Shown: positions 57,317 to 64,000 of the stretch, piece by piece
How positions within the stretch are numbered: the first letter of the stretch is position 1
Layout: each line of letters opens with the position of its first letter
Source of the DNA: Peteryoungia wuzhouensis
GTDB taxonomy: Bacteria > Pseudomonadota > Alphaproteobacteria > Rhizobiales > Rhizobiaceae
Direction of reading: 5' to 3'
DNA: 64,000 nt
Assembly (NCBI RefSeq): GCF_003205195.1
Contig: NZ_QJRY01000004.1
Span: forward strand, 186,001 to 250,000
The notes under the pieces: model-generated
What the model was told of the DNA's origin: nothing
The model's input: only the letters and a program-made list of their open reading frames with translations
Databases searched by the model: none
Position numbers and translations under genes: made by a program

Positions 57317-57408
57317 GAAGGATTTGTAGGCGGCATTGGCTGCCGTTCAATTCAGCAACCGCCCGGGAGGCCGGAACTTGTTCCGTCAGGGCGACCATGG
57401 AGGACATC

Positions 57409-58749
57409 ATGCAGATCGATACCGCAGGGCATACACCCGTGGGCCGTCAGCCCTTCTACAAACATCTCTATGTCCAGGTTCTCGCGGCGATCGCCGCCGG
57501 CATCCTGCTCGGCCATTTCTATCCGGAAATTGGCGCGCAGTTGAAGCCGCTGGGCGATGCCTTCATCAAGCTCGTCAAGATGATCATTGCCCCGGTCATC
57601 TTCCTGACGGTCGCCACCGGTATTGCCGGCATGAGCGACATGAAGAAGGTTGGTCGTGTCGCCGGCAAGGCGATGATCTACTTCCTGACATTTTCGACAC
57701 TCGCCCTCATCATCGGCCTGATCGTAGCGAACGTCGTGCAGCCGGGTGCCGGCATGCATATCGATCCGGCCACCCTCGATGCAAAGGCCGTCGCGACCTA
57801 TACCGAAAAGGCGCATGACTCGACCATCATCGGCTTCCTGATGAACATCATCCCGACGACCATCGTCGGTGCGTTTGCGGATGGCGACATCCTGCAGGTG
57901 CTGTTCTTCTCGGTGCTCTTCGGCATTTCGCTGGCGCTGGTCGGTGAACGCGGCAAGCCGGTCACTGACTTCCTGCAGGCCGTCATCGCGCCTGTCTTCA
58001 AGCTGGTCGCCATCCTGATGAAGGCCGCCCCGATCGGTGCCTTCGGCGCCATGGCGTTTACCATCGGCAAATACGGCATCGGCTCGGTCACCAGCCTCGC
58101 CATGCTGATCGGCACCTTCTACCTCACATCCTTCCTGTTCATCGCCGTGGTCCTCGGTGCCGTCGCACGCTACAACGGCTTCTCGATCCTGGCGCTGATC
58201 CGCTACATCAAGGAAGAGCTGCTGCTCGTCCTCGGCACGTCCTCGTCGGAAGCAGCGCTTCCGGGTCTGATGAGCAAGATGGAAAAGGCTGGCTGCAAGC
58301 GCTCGGTCGTCGGCCTCGTTATCCCGACCGGCTATTCCTTCAACCTCGACGGCACCAATATCTACATGACGCTGGCGGCGCTGTTCATCGCCCAGGCCAC
58401 TGGCATTCAGCTGTCGCTCGGCGAGCAGATCCTGCTTCTGGCGGTTGCCATGCTGAGCTCGAAGGGGGCGGCCGGCATCACCGGGGCCGGCTTCATCACG
58501 CTCGCCGCAACCCTTTCGGTCGTACCCTCCGTGCCGGTCGCCGGCATGGCGCTGATCCTCGGCATCGACCGCTTCATGTCGGAATGCCGCGCCATCACCA
58601 ACTTCATCGGCAATGCCGTTGCAACCGTGGTCGTCGCCCGGTGGGAAGGCGAACTCGACGAGACGCTGTTCCATGCGGCGCTCGGCGGCAAGGTGCTGGA
58701 AGAGGCCGACATGCCGCAGGCGCAGCCCGTGCTGCAGGCGGCCGAATAA
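57409..58749 (+). CDS. dctA: C4-dicarboxylate transporter DctA
   Basis: The 446-residue inner-membrane symporter takes up succinate, fumarate and malate. It is very close to the rhizobial DctA family: [60 protein letters not shown] (re-entrant loop) and [22 protein letters not shown]. The ATG at 57409 has GGAGGA and matches known starts; an ATG four codons earlier is the alternative. In nodulating rhizobia DctA feeds bacteroids, but nothing here shows symbiosis. A terminator follows. Confidence 0.97.
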   Translation: MQIDTAGHTPVGRQPFYKHLYVQVLAAIAAGILLGHFYPEIGAQLKPLGDAFIKLVKMIIAPVIFLTVATGIAGMSDMKKVGRVAGKAMIYFLTFSTLALIIGLIVANVVQPGAGMHIDPATLDAKAVATYTEKAHDSTIIGFLMNIIPTTIVGAFADGDILQVLFFSVLFGISLALVGERGKPVTDFLQAVIAPVFKLVAILMKAAPIGAFGAMAFTIGKYGIGSVTSLAMLIGTFYLTSFLFIAVVLGAVARYNGFSILALIRYIKEELLLVLGTSSSEAALPGLMSKMEKAGCKRSVVGLVIPTGYSFNLDGTNIYMTLAALFIAQATGIQLSLGEQILLLAVAMLSSKGAAGITGAGFITLAATLSVVPSVPVAGMALILGIDRFMSECRAITNFIGNAVATVVVARWEGELDETLFHAALGGKVLEEADMPQAQPVLQAAE

Positions 58750-58781
58750 TCGTCCTGCCAGGACGGTAGTCGGAACTGAAG

Positions 58782-58814
58782 GGCGGCCCGGCACCAGTCG
58801 GGCCGCCTTATTTT
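58782..58814 (+). terminator. Rho-independent terminator downstream of dctA
   Basis: A perfect 9-bp GC-rich stem (58782-58790 with 58799-58807), 8-base loop and following TTATTTT lie 33 bases past dctA. Confidence 0.85.
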
Positions 58815-58821
58815 GTGCCGC

Positions 58822-59130
58822 TTACTCGGCGGCGATAATGTGGAACTGCTGCGGTTCGCCCGGATGCTCAGCCTTGCTCATCAGATAGATCAGACAGCTG
58901 GTGCGCAAGAGCGACGCGAAGTTCGAGACAGAGCCGTTGATCTCCAGTGCCTCATCGTAGAGCGTCGAGAGAAAGCGGGATGTCGAGAAATTCTGGCTCG
59001 CGGCGATTTCGTCGATCAGCACCCAGAAGGCCGCTTCCAGCTGGATGCTGGTCGAGTGGCCTCCGATGCGGACGGAGCGGTTGACCGCGCGGTAGCGGGC
59101 CGGGTCCTGTCCTGCAAAGACTTCACACAT
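58822..59130 (-). CDS. Ribbon-helix-helix domain protein
   Basis: The 102-residue protein contains a RHH-type segment (RSVRIGGHSTSIQLEAAFWVLIDEIA) followed by ASQNFSTSRFLSTLYDEA. This matches the RHH_4 family often mislabelled aryl-sulfate sulfotransferase. It is probably a small DNA-binding regulator; target unknown. GGGAGGAG precedes the ATG. It is a single gene convergent with dctA and divergent from the glyoxalase-like gene. Confidence 0.82.
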   Translation of the reverse strand: MCEVFAGQDPARYRAVNRSVRIGGHSTSIQLEAAFWVLIDEIAASQNFSTSRFLSTLYDEALEINGSVSNFASLLRTSCLIYLMSKAEHPGEPQQFHIIAAE

Positions 59131-59355
59131 GGCATGCTCCTCCCTGATTTATCGTTCTTCGGTCTTTTTTCGCATTATGTTGCCAGCCGCTGCCGTGGTC
59201 AATTTCGCTCTTCGCTAAACTGCCTCGCTTGGATGCGAAGAATGGCCCGGGCGGACCGGGAAAAAATCGGCTGCGGTAATGGGCTGCTACCATCCAGATG
59301 CCAAATCGGGACATTCTTCCTGCATGACATTTGTCAGCATGCGAGGAGCAGCCCA

Positions 59356-59751
59356 TTGGCGAAAATGATCCATTCAATGATCCGCGTTCTGGAAGAAGAG
59401 CGGTCGCTCGCCTTCTACACGAAAGCCTTCGGGCTGGAGATCGCGGACCGTCTCGATTTCGAAACCTTTACCCTGATCTATCTCAGCAATTCGGAGAGCG
59501 AATTCGAGCTGGAGCTGACGGTCAACAAGGGTCGCGAGGAGGCCTATGATCTCGGCAACGGCTATGGCCATCTCGCCTTGAGCGTCTCGGATCTCGATGC
59601 CGAGCATCAGCGGCTGACCGATCTCGGCTTGAACCCGAACAAGATCGTCGAGTTCAACCGGGACGGCGCTCTGCTCGCGCGCTTTTTCTTCATCACCGAT
59701 CCGGACGGATACAAGATCGAGGTCCTGCAACGGCACGGACGCTACAAATGA
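59356..59751 (+). CDS. Lactoylglutathione lyase-like VOC protein
   Basis: The 131-residue protein resembles glyoxalase I and related proteins of the VOC fold: MIHSMIRVLEEERSLAFYTKAFGLEI, SEFELELTVNKGREEAYDLGNGYGHLALSV and FFITDPDGYKIEVLQR. Glyoxalase I detoxifies methylglyoxal as its glutathione adduct. I chose the TTG at 59356 because of the GAGGAG site eight bases upstream; an ATG at 59365 is the alternative. It lies 123 bases before the GMC dehydrogenase small subunit. Confidence 0.85.
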   Translation: MAKMIHSMIRVLEEERSLAFYTKAFGLEIADRLDFETFTLIYLSNSESEFELELTVNKGREEAYDLGNGYGHLALSVSDLDAEHQRLTDLGLNPNKIVEFNRDGALLARFFFITDPDGYKIEVLQRHGRYK

Positions 59752-59874
59752 TCGTGCGACCGGGGGAAGAGGAGCTCCCGGTCCCACAATCCTGCAGCCG
59801 GCGGGCGCGGTTTCGCGCCAGCCTTCGGTGACGGCGGCTGGCCGTCGCGCATCATTTCATGGGAGGAGAATGAC

Positions 59875-60405
59875 GTGGTTACGATACTCGACAAGACAGG
59901 CGGCATGTCGCGCCGCCAGCTTCTGAAGACGGGTGCGGCCGGCGCCGTGCTGATGGTTACCGGCACGGCGGTGATCTGTCCCGAGCAGGCCTGGGGCCTG
60001 GAAGCCACCGCGCTGAAGCCGGATACGCTCGCGACGCTCATCAAGATGGCGCGTGACATCTATCCGCATGACCAGCTCGCCGACCGCTTCTATGCGGCGG
60101 CCGTCAAGGGCCAGGATACGATGGCGGCCAAGGACGAGAAGCACAAGGTGCTGATCGAAGAGGGCATTGCCGATCTCGACAAGCGTGCGGGCGCCGGCGG
60201 CTATCGCGGGCTGGGCTGGGAGGATGATCGCGTGGCAATCCTGCGGGATATCGAGACGACGCCCTTCTTCCAGGCGGTGCGGGGCGACCTCGTGGTCAGC
60301 CTCTATAACCAGAAGGAGATCTGGCCGATCTTCGGCTACGAGGGCGAGTCCTATTCCAAGGGCGGCTACATCCAGCGCGGGTTCGACGACATCACCTGGC
60401 TCTGA
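59875..60405 (+). CDS. Gluconate 2-dehydrogenase subunit 3-type protein (Tat signal)
   Basis: The 176-residue protein begins with a twin-arginine signal (SRRQLLKTGAAGAVLMVTG), and the mature part has LATLIKMARDIYPHDQLAD and a YIQRGFDDITWL end. It is the small 'hitchhiker' subunit that carries a GMC-type flavoprotein through the Tat pathway. The start is a GTG with GGGAGGAG upstream. The large subunit follows 99 bases downstream. Confidence 0.87.
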   Translation: MVTILDKTGGMSRRQLLKTGAAGAVLMVTGTAVICPEQAWGLEATALKPDTLATLIKMARDIYPHDQLADRFYAAAVKGQDTMAAKDEKHKVLIEEGIADLDKRAGAGGYRGLGWEDDRVAILRDIETTPFFQAVRGDLVVSLYNQKEIWPIFGYEGESYSKGGYIQRGFDDITWL

Positions 60406-60504
60406 GTTCACCCCAAGACACGCATTCATCGTCGCCGGAAGGAGGCCCATCGCGGATGGGACCGGCGGCGTTTACCCCTATGACCGATTTCCCGGGAGGA
60501 AAAC

Positions 60505-62076
60505 ATGGCAGCGCCCTATGATCTCAACGACGACAGCGTGGTCGTCATCATCGGTTCCGGTGCAGGCGGCGGCACGCTTGCCAACGAACTTGCCCAGAAG
60601 GGCATCGACGTGGTCGTGCTCGAAGCCGGTGCGCGCATCGAGCACGAAGACTTCATCAATGACGAATGGGACAGCTTTGCCCAGCTCGCCTGGCTCGACC
60701 ATCGCACCACCGGCGGCGGCTGGCGCGTCTCCAAGGACTTTCCCAACCTGCCGGCCTGGATCGTGAAGGCCGTTGGAGGCACCACCACCCACTGGGCGGG
60801 CGCCTCGCTGCGCTTCCAGGAGCACGAATTCAAGACTTTGACCCACTACGGCAAGGTCGAAGGCGCCAACCTGCTCGACTGGCCGATCACGCTTGCCGAT
60901 CTCGAGCCCTACTACGCCAAGGCCGAGGACAAGATGGGCGTGACCCGCACCAACGGGATCGAAGGTCTGCCCGGCAACAATAACTTCAAGGTCTTGAAGG
61001 CCGGGGCTGACAAGCTGGGTTACAAGGAATGTCACACCGGCAATATGGCGATCAATTCCGCCGACCGCGACGACCGCATGAGCTGTCAGCAGACCGGCTT
61101 CTGCTTCCAGGGCTGCAAGTGGGGCGCCAAGTGGTCGACGCTCTATACGGAAATCCCGAAGGGCGAGGCGACCGGCAAACTGGAGGTGCGGCCGAATTCG
61201 CATGTGGTCAAGATCGAGCATGACGCGTCGGGCAAGGTGACCGCTGTCGTTTATGCCGACAAGGACGGCAAGCTGCAAAGCCAGAAGGCCCGCATCATCT
61301 GCGTCGCCGGCAACTCGATCGAAAGCCCGCGGCTGCTGCTCAATTCCGCCTCGTCGAAATTCCCGGACGGGCTTGCCAATTCGTCCGGTCAGGTCGGCAA
61401 GAACTACATGCGCCACACGACCGGCTCGGTCTATGCCGTATTCGACAAGCCGGTTCACATGTATCGCGGAACCACCATGGCCGGGATTATCAGAGACGAA
61501 GCGCGGCACGATCCGTCACGTGGTTTCGTCGGCGGCTACGAGTTCGAGACGCTGTCGCTGGGCCTGCCCTTCATGGCGGCCTTCCTCGATCCGGGCGGCT
61601 GGGGCCGGTCGTTCACGTCGGCGCTCGACAATTATGCCAACATGGCGGGCCTCTGGATCGTCGGCGAAGACATGCCGCAGGAGCAGAATGCGGTGAAGCT
61701 GCATGGTGAACTGAAGGACAAGTATGGCATGCCGATCCCCGACGTCTGGTTTACCGACCATCCCAACGACGAGGCGATGCGCAATCATGCTTACAAACAG
61801 GGTGTCGCGCTCTACGAGGCGGTCGGCGCACATCGTGCCTTCCCGACGCCGCCCTATCCGTCGACGCACAATCTCGGGACCAACCGCATGAGCGAGAAGG
61901 CGCAGGACGGCGTGGTCAACAAACACGGCCAGACCCACGACATCGCCAATCTCTTCGTCTCCGATGGCAGCCAGTTCACCACCGGGGCAGCCGAGAATCC
62001 GACCCTGACGATCGTTTCTCTTGCGATCCGACAGGCGGATTACATCGCCGAGCAGATGAGCCAAGGCACCATCTGA
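60505..62076 (+). CDS. GMC family oxidoreductase (membrane dehydrogenase large subunit)
   Basis: The 523-residue FAD flavoprotein has the dinucleotide loop VVIIGSGAGGGTLANELA and VLEAGARIE near the N-terminus. TTTHWAGASLRFQ and a cysteine-containing MSCQQTGFCFQGCKWGAKWST follow, the latter of a type that binds iron-sulfur in some members. The C-terminal HNLGTNRMSE and GAAENPTLTIVSLAIRQAD hold the catalytic His region. Related two- or three-subunit enzymes oxidise gluconate, sugars or glycosides at C3. No cytochrome c subunit follows in the window. A terminator ends the unit. Confidence 0.9.
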   Translation: MAAPYDLNDDSVVVIIGSGAGGGTLANELAQKGIDVVVLEAGARIEHEDFINDEWDSFAQLAWLDHRTTGGGWRVSKDFPNLPAWIVKAVGGTTTHWAGASLRFQEHEFKTLTHYGKVEGANLLDWPITLADLEPYYAKAEDKMGVTRTNGIEGLPGNNNFKVLKAGADKLGYKECHTGNMAINSADRDDRMSCQQTGFCFQGCKWGAKWSTLYTEIPKGEATGKLEVRPNSHVVKIEHDASGKVTAVVYADKDGKLQSQKARIICVAGNSIESPRLLLNSASSKFPDGLANSSGQVGKNYMRHTTGSVYAVFDKPVHMYRGTTMAGIIRDEARHDPSRGFVGGYEFETLSLGLPFMAAFLDPGGWGRSFTSALDNYANMAGLWIVGEDMPQEQNAVKLHGELKDKYGMPIPDVWFTDHPNDEAMRNHAYKQGVALYEAVGAHRAFPTPPYPSTHNLGTNRMSEKAQDGVVNKHGQTHDIANLFVSDGSQFTTGAAENPTLTIVSLAIRQADYIAEQMSQGTI

Positions 62077-62098
62077 CCGGCAAAACAACCTCCCTCTT

Positions 62099-62136
62099 GC
62101 GGGCAGCGATCGCGATGCGGTCCTGCCCGCTTTTTT
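62099..62136 (+). terminator. Rho-independent terminator downstream of the GMC gene
   Basis: An 8-bp GC-rich stem (62099-62106 with 62123-62130) with a 16-base loop is followed by six T, 22 bases past the stop. Confidence 0.88.
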
Positions 62137-62148
62137 GATGACGGAGGT

Positions 62149-63351
62149 TCAGAGGCTGCGGGCGGCAACCAGCGCACGCGCCTTTTCGCGGGCCTTGTCG
62201 CGCGTGCGTGCGACGGCCTGGCGGATGCGGGTCGTGCGCCCATTGTCGTTGTCGGCAACAGTCATCGCATTGCCGCGCCATTCGAACCCGCTGCCGAACC
62301 AGGCTGACACGAAGAGGGCCGGCAACAGCAGATCACGGGCGAGCATGGCGGGAAGCATGCGCCAGCCAGTCGGCCAGCCATAGGTGCGCGCGAGCAGGAC
62401 CTCGGCACCGTACCAGGCCATGAGATAGGCGAGCGGCGTCCAGGCCGGAAGATTGCCGTTGAGCGCAAGTGCCACCATGGCAGCCATGGGCAGCGTGGCG
62501 CCGGTGAAGACCTCGGGCAGGAAATAGAGCGGGAAGGAGGCGCGGCGCAGGCGGGCCCAGCGCAACTGGCGCTTCCATACGGCGGCGATGTCACGATTGC
62601 CGAGTGGCTGCGGGAAAGGCTCGCGCACCAGCCGGACCTTCAAGCCGGCATTGCGGATCAGGATCGTGGCTGCGGCATCCTCCGCGACCTCTTCACCGAG
62701 GCGTTCGAAGCCGCCGAGTTCGGTGATGAGGTGTCGATTGAACAGCATCGACTTGCCCTGGGCGAAACCGAAGCCGGCCGCATCGGCAAAGAGCTGCCAG
62801 CGGGCCTGGAAGCTGTCGAGCCAGGTGCTTTCAAGCATGGCGCCGAAATTCGTCGGCTCCGTTCCCGCCGGCGGCGAGCAGACGAGACCGGTCTTGCCGT
62901 CCCAGCGCGCCATCATCCGGGCAATGGTGTCCGGTGGCATCAGCACATTGCTGTCGGTCATGACGACCCAGTCATGCCGGGCATTCCGCCAGCCCTTGAC
63001 GACGTTGTTCATTTTCGGATTGACGCTGAACAGGTCCTCGCCGACCAGCAGGCGCGCGGGAATATGCGGGTTCTCCGCCATCAGCCGCTGGGCCAGCGCC
63101 GCTGCCGGGTCGTCCGCCCGCGCAACACAGAAGAGAAGCTCGTAAGACGGCCAGTCGAGCCGGAAGGACGAGGCGAGGCAGCGCTCCAGATTGTTCTCGA
63201 GCCCGCAGATCGGCCGGATGAGCGTGACCGGCGGCTTAGAGATCGGCCGATGCGCGCCTCTCCGGTGGAGCATCCTGGTCGCAATGACAAACGCGATGCT
63301 TGCGAGCTGGACGAGTAGGGCGATCACGGCAAACCAGATCAGAAATGTCAT
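62149..63351 (-). CDS. Ceramide glucosyltransferase-like glycosyltransferase (GT21)
   Basis: The 400-residue protein has an N-terminal membrane helix (TFLIWFAVIALLVQLASIAFVIA), the donor-binding PVTLIRPICGLENNLERCL and the DxD-like VVMTDSNVLMP. FAQGKSMLFNRHLI follows, then the acceptor motif KRQLRWARLRRASFP. C-terminal membrane helices follow. This pattern is that of ceramide glucosyltransferases, which attach sugar to ceramide or related lipids. The ATG at 63351 has GGAGA upstream; a longer reading frame is antisense or overlaps the DedA gene and is rejected. The lipid acceptor cannot be read. Confidence 0.82.
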   Translation of the reverse strand: MTFLIWFAVIALLVQLASIAFVIATRMLHRRGAHRPISKPPVTLIRPICGLENNLERCLASSFRLDWPSYELLFCVARADDPAAALAQRLMAENPHIPARLLVGEDLFSVNPKMNNVVKGWRNARHDWVVMTDSNVLMPPDTIARMMARWDGKTGLVCSPPAGTEPTNFGAMLESTWLDSFQARWQLFADAAGFGFAQGKSMLFNRHLITELGGFERLGEEVAEDAAATILIRNAGLKVRLVREPFPQPLGNRDIAAVWKRQLRWARLRRASFPLYFLPEVFTGATLPMAAMVALALNGNLPAWTPLAYLMAWYGAEVLLARTYGWPTGWRMLPAMLARDLLLPALFVSAWFGSGFEWRGNAMTVADNDNGRTTRIRQAVARTRDKAREKARALVAARSL

Positions 63352-63434
63352 GGCGAGTCTCCGGATATTCTCCCCCGGATAACATCGCTGTGTGACAGTT
63401 CGGCGAAGGCCTGTTTTCGGGGCCGTGCAGGCAT

Positions 63435-64000
63435 TCAATCCTTGCTGCGCATGGCTTGCTGGAGCTTGAAGCCGAGGAATGCGGCAATAGCGCCGGCGGC
63501 CAGAAAGCCGCTGATGTTGCCACTGATCTCGGCCATCTGCGTGACGCTTTCGCTGAAGGTTGCGCCAAGCCCTGTATAGAGGCCAACCCAGACCGTCTCT
63601 CCAAGCAGGCCCGCCAGCGTGAAGCGCGGCCAGGAAAAGCCGGAGGCCCCGGCCATCAGGTTGAGATAGGGACCAAGGGGTGAAAGCAGCCAGCGCGTGA
63701 GAAAGACCGCGACATTGCCGCGTTCTTCCATTTCCCGTTCCGCCCGCTCGATCGCCTTGCGGCGCGACGGATTGCGCGCGACCAGCGGCACCAGCCGTCG
63801 GCCGGCGGTGCGCCCGATGATATAACCGAGCTGGTCCCCCGCTACGGCAGAGGCCAGCGCCACGACAATGACGATCCAAAGCGTGAAGTCGCCGGCGGCG
63901 GCAAGGGCGCCCATCAGCATCATGACGACCGAGGCGGGCAGCGGCGCGCCGAGGCAGCTCACGCATACGATGATGCCGAGCAGCGATAGCCCATAGGATG
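63435..64000 (-). CDS. DedA family membrane protein (partial, 5' end outside window)
   Basis: The frame is open to the right edge and the start lies outside. The visible 188 codons have the DedA/SNARE-associated pattern: SCLGAPLPASVVMMLMGALAA (with the family PLP segment), LASAVAGDQLGYIIGRTAGRRL, VFLTRWLLSPLGPYLNLMAGASGFSWPRF and a final membrane helix. DedA proteins are lipid flippases or transport proteins important for envelope homeostasis. It lies 83 bases upstream of the glycosyltransferase on the same strand and may form an operon with it. Confidence 0.85.
   Translation of the reverse strand, partial: SYGLSLLGIIVCVSCLGAPLPASVVMMLMGALAAAGDFTLWIVIVVALASAVAGDQLGYIIGRTAGRRLVPLVARNPSRRKAIERAEREMEERGNVAVFLTRWLLSPLGPYLNLMAGASGFSWPRFTLAGLLGETVWVGLYTGLGATFSESVTQMAEISGNISGFLAAGAIAAFLGFKLQQAMRSKD

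Noticed and set aside
63352-63966. Apparent fusion of a 5' domain to the ceramide-glucosyltransferase gene
   Set aside because: The extra 205 codons overlap the DedA gene in another frame and show no domain. A good ATG with GGAGA lies at 63351.

Overview
The window is a chromosomal segment from an alphaproteobacterium of the Rhizobiaceae (Rhizobium/Agrobacterium/Neorhizobium-like). The sequence is GC-rich. It carries the alphaproteobacterial cell-envelope block ybgC-tolQRAB-pal-cpoB-tilS-ftsH-glmM, a ruvCAB locus, a rhizobial dctA/dctBD locus with a sigma-54 promoter, an alphaproteobacterial-type serC-serA pair, a DUF4164-zapA pair followed by a 6S-like RNA, and a CtrA-like site in front of an Omp25/Omp31-type porin gene. 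Nearly all genes are chromosomal core or common accessory genes. I see no phage, no transposase, no CRISPR array and no rRNA.

Layout. 0-10.5 kb (minus strand): a 3'-truncated PhzF-family gene, then the central carbon cluster fba, pgk, gap, tkt. This cluster is interrupted by a potassium/proton antiporter and a BCCT betaine/choline-type transporter. 10.8-18.7 kb: DUF4164, zapA, a 6S RNA candidate, a chemotaxis receptor, 5-formyltetrahydrofolate cyclo-ligase, the YmdB-type phosphodiesterase, two accessory genes (an unknown membrane protein and a secreted metallo-hydrolase), a stress-type flavin protein and yebC. 18.8-35.6 kb: one long minus-strand run. Read in the direction of transcription it is ruvC, vapBC, ruvA, vapBC, ruvB, phosphoesterase, Nudix, DinB, ybgC, tolQRA, tolB, pal, cpoB, tilS, ftsH, glmM. 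Two complete toxin-antitoxin modules flank ruvA inside this DNA-repair locus, and each has its own palindromic operator candidate.

35.8-47 kb: a luciferase-like monooxygenase, the Omp25-like outer membrane protein, a CorA/ZntB-type transporter, serC-serA behind a structured leader, a cyanide-insensitive-type bd oxidase (cioAB plus a 37-residue third subunit), a Tim44-domain protein, a VOC protein and a lytic transglycosylase lipoprotein. 47-53 kb: a ThuB/ThuA-like sugar-modifying pair, a small membrane protein, tRNA-Met, mnmA, a dipeptide epimerase, a palindromic repeat pair and a spermidine-synthase-like protein. 53-64 kb: an HpaI-type aldolase, dctD-dctB divergent from dctA, a ribbon-helix-helix protein, a glyoxalase-like protein, a two-gene GMC dehydrogenase, a ceramide-glucosyltransferase-like enzyme and a DedA protein cut by the right edge.

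How the genes work together. fba/pgk/gap/tkt supply lower glycolysis and the pentose-phosphate link. DctBD senses C4-dicarboxylates and switches on dctA through sigma-54. SerC/SerA make serine. Tol-Pal with CpoB keeps the envelope together during division. RuvABC resolves Holliday junctions. The most unusual arrangement is the nesting of two VapBC modules in ruvCAB, with ruvB start-stop coupled to a toxin gene. Next in interest are the regulatory palindromes (fba, vapBC, thu-like genes), the 6S/MCP rearrangement and the GMC dehydrogenase that lacks an adjacent cytochrome subunit. All family assignments come from reading motifs by eye; no database search was run.
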